Below, piece after piece: positions 46,426-59,246 of a DNA stretch of 64,000 nt. How positions within the stretch are numbered: the first letter of the stretch is position 1; each line of letters begins with the position of its first letter. Made by a program: the position numbers and the translations under genes. The stretch spans positions 9,174,001-9,238,000 of the forward strand of contig OX485809.1 in the NCBI GenBank assembly GCA_950295325.1. Direction: 5' to 3'. The DNA comes from Polytrichum commune (lineage: Eukaryota > Streptophyta > Polytrichopsida > Polytrichales > Polytrichaceae). The notes beneath the pieces are model-generated. The model worked only from the letters and a program-made list of their open reading frames with translations. It made no database searches and was not told the origin of the DNA.

Positions 46426-48749
46426 CCCCAATTTCATAAAGGAAAACCGGAGGATGTCGTCGACATGTAACCGGTTGGACTTGCAAACACTAGGATGTCA
46501 ACTGATTATGCCCAAAACTCTCCCCCCATCACCGATCCTTCGGTTTCCCTTCATTAAGTGGGGAGTATATTCCAGAAATTCCTCTAAAATGATGATCATC
46601 AAGTGTGTCCTTGAACGTCAACTGCTTATTTCCCACACTCAACCAGTTCCTTTGTACTCCTCATTCACGGTGGTAAAGAGGAGGACGGGGTAGGGTAGGG
46701 TAGGGTAGGGTAGGGTGGGTACTGATGAAGGTGAAGGCGAAGGTAGAATCTTATGAGTTTTGTCACACTTACATAGTACCAAAAAATCTGGGCATCCAAT
46801 GAGTCCGTCCCACTTTGCATGCAAATCCTTGTACTCATGCAGCTAGCCCCGGCCCCCTCCCCACCGATCGCCCCGACAAGCCACCATAAAGGTCAATGAA
46901 TAGAACGCATGTGGACAAACCCCACCCCCCCCCCCCCCTCTTCCTAATTAACTTCTTTGAGCAGTTGCTACTAGCTAATTAATAAACCCATCAAATTTAT
47001 TAATCAAGGATTAAAACCAGCCTCTCTTCTCTCTCCCTTTCTCTCTCAAGATGCCTGCCTGCCTGTGTGTCTGCAAGCCTAGGAGGTTGAGGTAGTATGT
47101 ATGTATGTGTCCGTCCATCATCATATATGCAAAAGCCTGCTACAGATAAGAACTCCATGCAAGTGCCTGCTGTCCTTGGCTTCGACCTGAATGAATGAGA
47201 ACCCCTGCGCTCGCTGTGCTTTGGAACTTCTGCCTTTCTTTATTCCCTTTCCTTATTCATGAATATCTAGGCTATCCGCCAACTTGCAGCAGCTTTGGAC
47301 ACCGGACCGGCCGCTTCACATTACATATAACTTATGCAAACCAACCAACCAACCGGGTGACAGGGTAACTTCAAAACACACCACGTACACTGTCCCATTC
47401 AATTTCAAACCTTAATTGTGAAAGAAGAAGGAGAAGAAGAAGAAGAAGAAGAAGATCTTATTAGAGACCATTCTAGGATAAATTTGTGTACTTTTTTAAA
47501 CACGTAAATTAAGAGTAGCTTGACTTCAAGGACCGGATGGGTTAGCTTTGGTGGGAAAACGTAGGATGATCTCGACATGTTGTTTCAGGTTCTCCCTGTT
47601 GGGTAGTTCGAAGTCTCGAGATATTTAAAGACTTAAGGGATCCTGAGTGATTGACGAGGTTTCCGTTCAAGCATGTTCTTGCACTTGGAGGCTTTTCTTT
47701 TTTTTTTCTTTTTTTTCTCTCTCCACTTGAGCGTGTGATCTAAGATTTTAGTCGATCTATTTGTGCTTGGAGTATAATCCTTTGTTGCCCCTTGGTGCAT
47801 TCCGGTGGAGTTGGGGCTTTCCTACCATCCTTGATGTTGAGATCAATTTAGCCCCATGTACACATCTCGGGCCGTATTGTAGGCATGAGGTTGTGACGTT
47901 TAAACAACCTAGAGGCTAGGTTTACACATTTCAAATGGAATCATATTTCTTTAAAAAAAATAGAAGAAAACGTTGGGCCTTGATCTATTGCTTAAAAAGG
48001 ACAACACATGTTTTTAATGTACTTCTCTTTTTATAAAGTGTCTTGTACTATTGAGATTGGAATGGTTAATCACTTACGAGAAAAGAACTTGCTTACCCGT
48101 TATCTTTTTCATAAGCGCATTGTTTATTCATAAAAGATTTTTTAGAATTTCAATGTAAATCTCTGACACCTTGTGGCTTGTATCACCCGCACTATATTGA
48201 AACTTGATTTGAAATGTGTTGTTTTCTCAAATTGTAGGTTTGTAACATTTTTGAACTTACATTGTTGGTTTCATCTTTCCAAGGGCTACAAGAGCTTTTT
48301 GAACTAGAATGAAAAATACAGCACTTCTTGTTGCATTCAAATTGCATTATGTGTAATTAAAGCATGGCTTTATGAAAAGATGAGTTGCGTACCCGATCAT
48401 TCAACTCACTATCGCCAACATATTTTATGATCAAGCACATGTATGTGGAAATCAACTACATTACAAAGATATAGGAAGAAACAAAATTTCATTCTAGCTT
48501 TCAACAAATTTGAGAAGGTCCAAGAGCCCCAACTTTTAAAATGTACAAGTTGAAGCTTCTAGTGAAAATCTTGTCCTTTTTAACTTTGGATGACAAGATG
48601 GATGAGCATCCTCAATAAAAGTAGAAGTAGATGCATATACTTAGAATACATGTATACGAGAGTTTGATTTCTCAAATTTGGAGCTAATATTCTTCTTCTA
48701 GATATGGTCAATGTTCATTGACTGGATGATGAGTTCTCTCACATAAACC
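46426..48749. other. Intergenic DNA; unique-looking part 46840-47400
   Basis: 46840-47400 has a CT-rich leader-like stretch (CTTCTCTCTCCCTTTCTCTC) before ATG 47051, but the frame closes after about 15 codons. C14 run at 46925-46938. (GAA)n at 47421-47454. No gene supported. Confidence 0.4.
46687..46716. repeat. (GGGTA)n tandem repeat
   Basis: GGGGTA followed by repeated GGGTA units (about five), with four or more closely spaced GGG runs capable of forming a G-quadruplex. Too short and of the wrong unit for a plant telomere tract. Confidence 0.9.
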
Positions 48750-48785
48750 TTGAATGTCATTTTTGAGACATGTTTAGTTCAGGGT

Positions 48786-49472
48786 GTTGCCCACACTTTT
48801 AAGATGAATGATCCGTATGCCAAAAATCCAATTGATGCACCCAAAAATTTTCAAAACTCTTTCAAGATCATACAAACATTAATACAAAGTGCTACCTATT
48901 GTACCAATCGTAAAATGATGGACATTGTTTCGAGAAGGATGACATGTCCTACGATAACTACTATGTAGGCCCTACAATACCGGCCGACTTACAAATACGA
49001 TAGTGGCATCAACATCGAGGTTTCCAAAGTCGTAGAAGCCATTAACTATTCACAAATATGTTTACGAAGGGCACGATAGCTCCAATGATGAAATTGGGCG
49101 AAGATCGAGATGAAATCAAAGGATACTTTGCGGCACGTTATGTTGGTGCCTCCAAGGTTGTGTAACGTTGTTTCACACCCACAATATAAAATACGTTATT
49201 CACTTGGAGTTTTGGTCGGGAGTTGGTAGTTTTGCATGCTTGGAGTTAGTGTGGATGTTTAAATGGAGAACTTTCTACAATGGTTCACAAAGGACCAAAC
49301 TTATTTTGGCATCCCAAGAGGTGCTCAAATGAGCTTGGCCCTCAATGAATTGATTTCCAAAAAAATCTACAAGTTTACAAGGTTACCCTTGGTCGTCAGT
49401 TGGGACATTACAAAATGTTGTTACCAACGTTCAAGGGTCCAACTTCTTTGCCAACCCCCTAACGCGACATGA
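48786..49472 (+). pseudogene. Helitron Rep/helicase N-region relic
   Basis: Fragments in changing frames match the conserved run of Helitron helicase-like proteins in order: PKNFQNSF, a SGINIEV block, HKYVYEGHD (49051-49077; consensus KYVYKGHD), DEIKGYFAARYVGAS (from about 49106; consensus DEIK-YLDARYV-A-EA) and a following ENFLQWFTKDQ block (49266). Frameshifts and stops separate them. The Rep His motif and the PIF1 helicase domain are not visible, and the CTRRY 3' hairpin end was not located. Confidence 0.7.
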
Positions 49473-52400
49473 TGTGATGTGATGTGAAATTTGTGCCCCT
49501 TGTTAAACCCATGCACTTGTGCCACACAGTGTCAATGCATCGCTTGGCTAAAATTTGACATATGAGATATCACTAGCATTGCCCATAGAAACTCCACCAC
49601 CATAACCCCCACAATGACAACATACATATCATTGAAATCCCATGTTGCCTTGGCTATGACATCACACCAACTATTGGTTGACACACTAGAAGATGCCAGA
49701 TGGTATCTCATCCTTACTATCCTCACCAACTTTTTTTTCTTGGTAATTTTGAAAGTTCGGGGTGATGGCTTACACATGGGAGAATTAGTGTATATAATGG
49801 CTTTTATTCATTCTCAAAGGAGTTGGATTTTTCAAACAAAGAGTGTATGTAGTCTAATATTTGCTTTAGTGCAAATTTAAATATATAAAAAGAGGAATAA
49901 TATTGATGGCAAAAAAAATAGAAAAGGTGATATGAAAAACATGGATGCCCAATAATTGGCTATGTCATTAACAAAATGTATTGCAATAAAATAACAAACC
50001 TCTCAAACATAGCCTTTTTGGTTTGTGAATTAATAATTATACTTGCAAGTTTTGTAAGACTCCCTATGTTTTAATTGTTGATCCAGATGAAGAAAATGAA
50101 CTTATGGATGCAAACAAGTGGAACATCAATTAGTTTATACATAACAATTCACAGCCCACAACAACAATCATTCATAATGTACAACAAAAGAGCTTTGCAA
50201 TCACCGAAGCAAATACTAACTAGATACTACAGTCAACGAAGTCATTAATGCAAGGTCCACCACTATAATAATAATAATAATAATAATAATCACAACAACA
50301 ACAACAAAGTTCAATCAAGCATTAACAACATCAATTGTAGGCATCTTCTACCTCAAGTGCAACCATTGAACTAAATCAACTTGGGTCAAACTCTATCAAG
50401 TACCATGTCCCCTAAGTTAACCAACCACTACCTTAATCAAGTGTAGTTGCACCCACAAGTTCACTAAACTTTGAAACATTGCCACAAGCTACACTCAAGC
50501 CACAAACACTTGAAGTTTGAACCAAGAGCTCAAAGACTTGAACCACAAGTTAGAAAGATTAGAACCATATTTTATGCAATTGCCACAAGATCACCAAAAC
50601 AAATGCAACCAACAACCACAAATCAAGCCATGAAAACCAAAAGCAGTGACCCTCTAAACACTACTAATTGGAGGTGCATTTTATAAAGGCTTAATGTCCC
50701 ATAACCATATTTCTCATCATTGAGATTAAGGGTCCCCTATCCTACATAGAGCACTAAACAAAACCTAAAAAACCTAGCAATCCAATTGGTGCCTCCTATG
50801 CACATGTTACTCATCATAGATTTCATCTAATGGAAAAAATTATAGCTTGTAAAAATAAAGAAATCTAAATAGGCCAATGCAAGCGGGAAGGTATGCGCAA
50901 ATTTGGTTGCAAAGCTTTGATTTCATAAATGCGACAATGTTGAAGGTTTGTTCATCCTCCACGGACCCGAGGACTTGCATTGCAACTAACTTGGATACCT
51001 TGAATTATTCATTTGAAATGACCTTGCAATACAACTAACATTGGCAAACTAACAATAACAAACTTCATGGTCTGGTAAGTGGACTCAAAGTATTTAGAGC
51101 TTGCATGGCATATGCGTGTATGGCCCCCCTTTTTGTAGCCTTGAAACGGCCACATTTTGTGGTTTATGTAATTTTTTTTCCCCTTACATGGAAGTTACAG
51201 AGATCTTGGAAGGTTTGCCTCTTGTCCACATGTTTTTCCAAGATATTGGATTTAGGTTGCATGGTTGCCTCTTGTCCCCTTACCAAAGAGCATATCAAGC
51301 ACTTCACCTTGTAAATCTAGTGATTTGGACCTCCCGTATGCATTTTGGTCCAAGGGTGAAGCCTTGCCCAAGAGTCCAAGAAGAGACCACTTTGGATTTC
51401 TATTTTCTATTTTTTATTTTTTGGTTTTCTTTACAAGGGTCTCACTTTTTGATAACATATGTTACATCATATGCACAACAATTACCTTGACATCTAGTGT
51501 CGTAGGTTTGGCTTGCAGGGCAAAAGCAACATGGCAAGACCTCAAGGGCATATTGAACAAACTACAGGGCTAGCGGGAGGTGGGATGGAGCATTCGTGAT
51601 TGGAGAACTTGCTCTCAAATGAACAACCTTGAAATCATTGGCAAAACATACATCATTATTGCAAGCACCGTGCAACTTAAAGATGCAAAGTTTTGTGATG
51701 TTAGAGCTGAAGAAATAGAGCTCTAGGACAATGTTGTATTTAGCCTTGGTGGCCTTCGTTATACAATCTACCTAACAACCTAGCCCAATCCACCCAATCT
51801 ACTCAGCAACCCAAGCCCAAACCCAATCTTCTCCAAGGCCCAATTTGCCACTGAATCCTGTGCTCAAATATGGACAAAAGTGCAAGAAGCAACCATCTTT
51901 CTCTCAAGAATGCATCAATTCAATCCACCACCCCTAGTTTATTTTAATAATGCATTGTTTCACTCAATCACCTTTAATTTTGCACCCATAAACACTCAAG
52001 AATGCAATGAACTCAATCAAACTTAGTTTTTCACCTAAGTTACGATCAAGAATGAGCAAAGTCTCTCCTCATAATGCACATGGGCCCCAAAGTCCAAGAA
52101 ACCCAAGACCCACACCCAAATTGTTAGAAAATCAATATGAATTTCCTCAACATAATGGAGCAAAGCAATGCATGAAGCAAGGAGTGAGTTATGATCCCTC
52201 ACATGCACAAAACACTCCATCATGCGACATAATTTTGCATTTTACATTTTACATTTTACATAAATCCAGTTTGCGACCACAAGGCAAACAAGACAATTTC
52301 ACTATCATACAATGCTTACACATTTCCTCCCCACTTTGTGCATTCCATCAAGATCAGCAATGTCCAACACAAACTCAAGATTGCCAACCACCGCAAGGTA

Positions 52401-53374
52401 TCACGCAATGGACATTTCCAAACTCTAGTAACCAATTTATCCTTTTAGGCTAACAAACTAGTAGGTGGTGATGAAATAATAGGCGCAATAGCAACACAAG
52501 GCAATGAGCATTAATTTTTTTTTTTGTCAAGAACATGGTGATGAACATTTGAGTAGGGGATGGAAGTGAGAAATGAGGCTACCAAATTGGTGATGAAGGT
52601 GTCATGCCTAGCCGTAGAGGTTGCGCTCTCAGCATCATCTTGGTAATGGATGTTGCAACTAGACGTAAGCATTGGCAATAGGTGGTGGTAGTTACAATGA
52701 TGGCGGGAAGTGGCCTCCCGCTAGTTTTCAAGGGTGCCACATTGGTCACTAAGCCAGTTTAAAAGGAGATTCAACCAAAGAAGTTTTTCACACATCCAAA
52801 TTTCATTTCTTTGTAAGGCTAATTTTAGTCTCTTTCCCTCCAAAAAGGATTGATCCTCATGGTTTAATGATATCTAAGGAGGTATTCATGCATAAAGTAT
52901 CTCTAAAATATTTGAGCAATGTCACATCCCCTCATGCCACCCATGCATGCATGCAACAAATCATAGCACCTAACTTTAGGGTACCCACTTGATAGCCATC
53001 AAATACCTCACCCTACTCACACTCAATAAAAGAGGACTCCAAAAACACCAACTCCTGATTTTAATCACATAAACATGAGTTCAAAAACTTACACACAAAC
53101 ACCAAACCCCCAAGTTGAATAATACAACAAAATATCCAAAACCGACTCAATTAGCATAGTTAACAAGATAAACACCCAACCGCAACCGTCTTAAAAAATT
53201 CAAATACAACACATGTTGAAACAATGAAAAATAACCTTGTCATCATAGTACCCAACCTCTTGATGCTCACATCAACAAACAACATACCAATATGCAACTT
53301 TAAGACAGCTAGAGCCCCCCCCCCCCAACCTCCCCTAGAGCTTCTTTACGTGGATACCAATAGGGACACCTCCT
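49473..53374. other. AT-rich intergenic DNA with microsatellites
   Basis: (TAA)9 at about 50264-50290 followed by CAA repeats; TTTTACA repeats near 52238-52261; C12 at 53315-53326. Frames of 70-150 codons (for example 51101-51490, 52007-52453) show no domain and appear to be chance. Confidence 0.45.
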
Positions 53375-53762
53375 GACAAGAGGTAATGACCAATGTTGGA
53401 TTGGTATCCTCATTTTTTTAATACCATCTGGGTATCTATAATGAGGATTTTACACTTTTTGATAGCGTTAGGGTATGAGTGTTTGATGGTATTTCTATTT
53501 TCGGGTCTATATACCATGCAAGAACTGTCATGCCTATGTAAAATCACCCTAGTATCAATATGGCTTAGAATGGTATTGACTTAAATAATAACTTGAGTAT
53601 ACAAAGATTCTCTCACCTTGACATACCCACCAAATATCAACATATGACTGGCATTACAAGTTTGATACCCACTGATAGGTTTTTTGATACCATGAGTGAT
53701 GTTCATTGTTGATACCATGCATTCAACTATATACCAATCCAACATTGGTAATACCACTTGTC
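53375..53762. mobile_element. TIR element (MITE), 388 bp
   Basis: GACAAGAGGTAATGACCAAT then GTTGGATTGGTAT at the left is matched inversely by ATACCAATCCAACATTGGTA then ATACCACTTGTC at the right. TIRs are about 32 bp, with 19 inner bases perfect. The interior is rich in GATACC/GGTATC motifs. Target duplication unclear. Confidence 0.65.
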
Positions 53763-54015
53763 CCATAGCCATATTTTTTAAACCTACTCCAACTATGCAA
53801 CTATGATCAAAGATGAAGCATTCCCCATTCACGCCAACCCTAGGTTGGAGTTGTCTCTCTCTACAAGAATGATGAAGATGGGATTGAGTTGATAATTAGA
53901 ACCAATGAATGGGCGGATGCATCTTTACATTTGGGATTTGGAAACTATTAGGATACATATTGTAATACAAGTCATATGTTGTTCCCAAATCGGGGACAAA
54001 GACCCCAAATTAGTC

Positions 54016-54240
54016 TACACCATTTATGATACTCAGTGTCACTTACTATTTTTAGTTACCCACTCCTAGAACTATTTACTGTAATTGTAGTATTTTATCA
54101 AGTAGAGCCAATTTTGTTTAATGATGTCCAAGTAACCTATGCAACCTTTGCTAGCAAGATTCAATTCTAGATTAAGAAGTTGTAAGATTGCATTGTTCCG
54201 AATAGTAAGTGACACTAAATACCATGAATGATGTAGTGTA
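54016..54240. mobile_element. Short MITE, 225 bp, GTGACACTAAATAC-type
   Basis: TACACCATTTATGATACTCA then GTGTCACTTACTATT at the left is matched inversely by AATAGTAAGTGACACTAAAT then ACCATGAATGATGTAGTGTA at the right. Single ends of the same type occur near 55236 and 63745, so the family is dispersed. Confidence 0.65.
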
Positions 54241-54324
54241 CTTAAATTAGGATGAATATGCAATCAACCTATAGCACATGATAAGCTATTAGATTATAAC
54301 AAATCCTTAATAAACTCCACGTGG

Positions 54325-54530
54325 TGGCATCTACATTTCCAATAGAATATGGTGGCGAGCAGCCTACATGAAAACTGACTTTTAGAAACCGTGAAATGTA
54401 GAACCTTATTTTAAACACCCACCAAAAAAAACAACTACCGAAATTCGTCGAACCTGATTGAAATTATGACGCCCTCTAGATTCTTCCCAACAGGGTCGTG
54501 ATTGGTGATGGCCGTCTACTCTATATGTTT
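54325..54530. mobile_element. Second, partial copy of the foldback-type repeat
   Basis: Matches the reverse complement of about 9365-9590: CATCTACATTTCC, GGTGG, CAGCCTACATG, then TTAAACACCCACC, CTACCGAAAT and a TTCCCAACAGGGTC-like part. It holds only one arm of the hairpin, so the palindrome is either truncated here or was formed secondarily in the other copy. Confidence 0.6.
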
Positions 54531-54832
54531 TATTTGACCTAATTTCTTGAAGCTCGAAAGGTTCAATCAGCAGGTATATATAAAGTAGTAGGGTGTTTCA
54601 AAATGGGGATTTCCAGTGCAGCAAATCATGTGAGTTCACTTTGACTTTGCGGCATGTGTGTGTGGCCTGCACCAAAATCTTTCCACAACTCTGTTAATGT
54701 ACTCTAAGTTCTGACCCAAGCCCTGAGATTAGGAGGTCATCGTGCCAAGTGATCGGAGTCAGGTTTCAGAGGTTTCCAAAACTAAGTTAAGTGATTAAAC
54801 TTTGTAGTATATGTGTAGTTTGCATTGTAAGA

Positions 54833-55095
54833 CCTCTCATTGGTCGACAAGGCCGACGCGCTCCAAGTTCACTTCCCACTAGAAGGTGAAGAAATTGTCA
54901 TGAATGAAAAGTCTACGTGGATTTCTACATGGCAGATATGAATAATGTTGTTTGGTTTGCAGGGATTTGCGTCGAGCCCGTCTACAAGAGGTAGGCTTGA
55001 CAAAGATTATGGCAAACCACATCAGTGGTTCGGCCTTTGGATGAGAATCAAGGGCCCACACAATGACATGCTCACGGCCCTAAGGTCGGGGCACC
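54833..55095. mobile_element. Diverged partial copy of Harbinger-like MITE family 1
   Basis: Keeps CTCTCATTGGT, TCCAAGTTCACTTCCCACTA, GTCTACGTGGATTTCTACAT and GGCAT-like landmarks in the order of the inverted copy at 18002, then loses similarity. No TIRs recognisable. Confidence 0.4.
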
Positions 55096-56709
55096 GTAAA
55101 CCAAGGCATAGACCTCATAATATTACCAAGCAATACTAATGCCAAGATGATCGATAAGCATACTAGTGCCAAGTGTCATGTGCTTACACTAATGATGAAG
55201 TTGTTGATCATTAGTGCCACCTACACATAGATCTCATATTAGGGTAAGTGAGACTAAATACCGTAAACAACATAGTTCTTTAAATCTAAAATCTGGAAGT
55301 TTTTGTACAAGTAGAAGACCTCAATAAACAAAGGGAACAAGATGTCATAACAAACAAGATGCTCACAATAAACAACATTTGTTAGGTGTACTCAATTTCT
55401 CCTAGAGCCCATTTGTTATGTGTTGCCTAAAGTTTGACCTCTTCGTTTCAAGTTCAATCGCAAATGCAAAATTATTATGTGGACTTTTGAAAAATCTTGA
55501 AATAGAATATTAAATTCGGGAATAATACAGACATGATTCTCTTAATTCTCTTCTAATACCTGTCACATTATGCTTTTACAAAGAAATTTGTTACTAAATA
55601 ATATAGCATGTAATAAAAATTAATTAAAAATATAAAATAGTATGTCTATTCTAACATGATTATTATATGAGAAACCACCCTTTGGGAGTTTGTGAAGTTG
55701 TCAACAATTTCGCAGTAATAGTTGGCATTGCAACGATAGGTGACTGTAGTTTGAATGAACTACAAGGACACGGGAACCACACAATGTTGTCACAAATTCA
55801 AGGTTTTGTTACAGCTTTCCACCCTAAACATCCTAAAATAGGGCTCTCAAGTTCATATGGGATGCATCTTGCTCATTAATCAGCAAATTTTAGCATTTTT
55901 TTCTTTTGTTTTATTTTTTGTTTTCATGTGTAGTTCTTGAAACTTGATATTGAATGGCAACCCTGATAACTCGCTGACAAAAATGATCAAGATTTACCCT
56001 CTATGTATCACAAAGCGTTGGCATTCATTGCACCTAAGGCTTAAGACTTCCCAAAACAAGGGTGGGTTCATATTAGGGTATGGGTCCAAAACACCCCTTC
56101 AAGAACCTTTTTACTTTTGAACTCTATATTCAACCCAAGCTTATAATTTGGTTATTGGATTGGGTGGAGTATGTTCTTGAGTCGAGACCAACATATATGC
56201 CACTTCACTTTTGTCCATACTGTAAACTCGGACCCAAAAATGTTGCATTCGACCAATAGAATTGCTCGATTCAAGAGATTCTTTGGTCTTGGACTTTAGT
56301 GTACACGGTACACCCGCCCTATCCTAAAGGTTAGTTTACATTAGGCTCCGAGTCCAAAAAACTTGGCGTCCTCAACACCCAATTTTGGACATTACTTTCG
56401 GGCTCAAGGTTGGTACCGAGCTCAAGATTGGAGACGGATTTTCCTGCGTAGGGACCATCAAGACTTGTAAGGAGAGTGATGCCACACTAGTGCCACTCCA
56501 TTTTGTTTTTCATGCCTTGGACCCGGATCCTATTGTAAACAACTTGAATCCAATTTTTGGCACTCGACCAATAGGTTCACTCAATTTCAGAGTCTCGTTG
56601 ATCTTGAACCCTAGTGTAACCCCTGGCCTAAGAGTCCACCAAATCCAAAGATGTTCATCACACCTGCATTGTCCTCAACATATCACCCTCTTAACGTATC
56701 TATCACCAG
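55096..56709. other. Intergenic DNA, nothing assigned
   Basis: No gene recognised. A 112-codon frame at 56385-56723 has no domain. Confidence 0.4.
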
Positions 56710-57018
56710 CAAGTACCCAATAAGTAAGAAAAGCAAGTTAAATTCAGAACTTCAAGCTTGGCAAGCTTTGTCTCCGTTTCATTCATTTGGTCATACATAT
56801 ATATACATATATGTATTGGTGATATGGTGAGCACGATTCACTCCCAACACTGGAAACGAGCAGTACCCAATAAGTAATAAGTTGTGTTTGAAAGAACTGG
56901 AAGCTCGGAACACTTTTGTGTCCGTCTCAATTCATCTGGTCGTAAGATAAGTGAAAATTTTGTATATATATATATATTACTGGTGACATGGGTGAGCACG
57001 ATTTGCAGCCAACACTGT
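56710..57018. repeat. Diverged tandem duplication, about 150-bp unit
   Basis: Landmarks GTACCCAATAAGTAA, TGTCTCCGTTTCATTCATTT, GGTCATA, TATATATA, ATTGGTGATATGGTGAGCAC and CCAACACT occur in the same order from about 56713 and again from about 56863. Units differ by many substitutions and small indels. Confidence 0.75.
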
Positions 57019-57524
57019 ACGCTTAGTGCACATGTGGAAGATTGTGCCACATGAGACACCAGATTTGGGACGGAATATTCTCACAAAATCACCACATCCA
57101 TTGCTGCAGTTGGAGTATGTAGTTCCAGTGCTGCAGTGGCGACCTAACTTCTAAATAACTTACACACCCACACACAAACACCCACACACACACACACACA
57201 TGAATGATGAGCCCAGACAGACAGACAGACAGTCAGATATACAGCACCCTACCCTCTTCCATCCCAAATCTCGAGGATGATGGTGGAAGGCCACTTTTAC
57301 TGCACGGTCAGAAAGCCGGTCTGCTCATCAATGCGGGCCTTGCTCCACGGGCCTTGGCAAAGCATGTGGGTGGGGATTACGGAGCTCTCGCAATTAGTGG
57401 CAACGAAGCTCGGATTTGCGGGCCGGCCAGCCAGAGAGAGAGAGAGAGAGAGAGAGTTTAGGGGAAGATAAGGAGGAAGGAGAAGGAAGAAGAAGATCCA
57501 AACCAGAGTTTGTAAGTGAAGTAC

Positions 57525-57556
<32 letters not shown>

Positions 57557-58100
57557 ATGACCAGCCTACTACGTTACTGGCTCCCACCTGTGGTACCTCA
57601 AAGTACCTAAAGTTCCACCTTGTGATTCGCGAGGTGGTGGGTGTGAGTCCCGGAGATCCGAAAGCCCGTTGATTATACGTAAGGGAGCCTTTTTCTGTCA
57701 TGTGATTAACTGATCTGCAATTATCTTGAGGAGGTGATACCTTAGAAGTTAGCAAGGGCGGGCGAGCAGGCGGGTTTCATTAGGGTCCACAGACCAACGA
57801 CACTCCAGAATCGAGCAATCTTCTATATATACATCCACTGGAGCTTCTAGGAAATTGATGCGGTCAAGACAGTAGAGGAGGACATGCATTTGAATGGAGT
57901 TGTCACGTATCGTGACAGAAGCATGTGGTCGTCGATACACACCATGCTGAAGTACTACACAAGGTGATATTATAGATAGTTGATGTGGCATGGATCTGGG
58001 TTGCTTGTGAACCCATTCAATGGAGCGGGGATAAAGTAAGCTACACTGATTATCCCAATCAGTGCGTCTTACTATTCGGAGCTACACAGTGCACTGGCAT
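57019..58100. other. GC-richer, non-repetitive segment with microsatellites; no gene proven
   Basis: Contains CA repeats (about 57160-57200), GACA repeats (about 57215-57234), (AG)12 at 57433-57456 and GTTGCT repeats near 57527. On the minus strand the AG tract becomes a CT-rich leader upstream of a short frame ending ARIDEQTGFLTVQ, an arrangement seen in plant first exons. No splice donor or domain was found. Confidence 0.35.
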
Positions 58101-58104
58101 CTTA

Positions 58105-58531
58105 GGGCATCCCCAGGAGAGATAGTAAGCAACCCGCCAAAAATAATATATTATATGGTGTTTAGGGTGTTTGGGGAGCCCTCCATCTTGGGCGGGGCCG
58201 CTCATCTTGAGTCAGAGCCCACCAAAGCCTAGGCATACCCCCGGTATAATTAGGAAGCAATCAATAAGACAATGACACCTATTATCTGACATGGGATAAA
58301 GTAGGATATCGGAGTATCTGATATTAAAGTAATCTCTTGGCGGGCCGGAGGAGGGCCGCCATATGAACCATTTATGGCGTTGGAAGGCCTTTACTATACC
58401 CGGGCCACTTCTAAATTATGCCGGACCGGACATTGGTGGGGATCAATTTATGCCGGTACCGCCACCTAAGAACCCGGGATGCCCCATTTTTGGCGTTGGC
58501 ATGCCCTATGGCGAGGATGCTGGGGACGCCC
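58105..58531. mobile_element. Tourist/Harbinger-like MITE family 2, 427 bp, GC-rich
   Basis: Left end GGGCATCCCCAGGAGA and right end inverse GGGCGTCCCCAGCATC are flanked by TTA on both sides (58102-58104 and 58532-58534). The 3-bp TTA target and the GGGCATCCCC-type end are typical of PIF/Harbinger MITEs. The interior is GC-rich with internal GCATGCCC and GGGATGCCCC repeats. Confidence 0.85.
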
Positions 58532-58772
58532 TTACTCAGGAGCTCGATCTTTGTTAACGTAAGTTCAGTAGGTTGCTCGACAAATATGGAACATAAATGA
58601 CTGTGTTTGATAAAAATATGACACTCCCAATGAATAGTTGCAGCACTGCGTGACTCGGCATAATGACGCACTAATTGAGATGATCGGTGGTTATTTTCTG
58701 ACTTGAAAATGAATTCCTATTAGGATGTTAACCTCAATGATGCTTACCCTTATTATTAGAAGATGTTGTTTA

Positions 58773-59246
58773 GGGCCACTTCACACACATGCAAAGAGCC
58801 GTGACCATGAAATTGTGAGAGCCCAAAAGAAAGTGTCCCGAGGCCATCCCAAGACACCTCCAAGATCATGTAGTGTGAAGCCATATGTGACTGGGCCCTC
58901 AACAAAATGCTATTTCAATGCATTTCTATTCACGTGGATCCTCAATCATGATAAAATAGAATAAATCAACGGTTGTGAGCATTCAGAGTGCCATGGCCTC
59001 CCGGTTTTGTGTTAGGCCTGCTCCAAGAGATGGTTTTTAAAAATAGTCCAAGTGACCATGAAACATGATCCATTCGATGCCATGTAGGAATCCACGTTGA
59101 CTTTACATCCATCTTGCATTCACATGAACCGTTGGTCCCTCAAGCGTAGTGTGAACTAAACTTGGACCGGCTCCGCCCTTTCCACCAATGAGAGTGCTTT
59201 GAAGTGTAATGGGCACATGCTCTCAGTCTCGTGTGTGAAGTGGCCC
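58773..59246. mobile_element. Harbinger-like MITE family 1, complete, 474 bp
   Basis: GGGCCACTTCACACACATG at the left and the inverse CGTGTGTGAAGTGGCCC at the right, flanked by TTA at 58770-58772 and 59247-59249. Best copy for defining the family. No ORF that could be a transposase. Confidence 0.92.

Noticed and set aside
47087-47105. let-7-like TGAGGTAGTATGTATG
   Set aside because: let-7 is an animal miRNA, the match is partial, and no miRNA-type hairpin was seen.
52007-52453. 148-codon plus-strand frame
   Set aside because: Composition is Gln/Pro/Ser/His-rich and partly from TTTTACA repeats; no domain, leader or splice signals.
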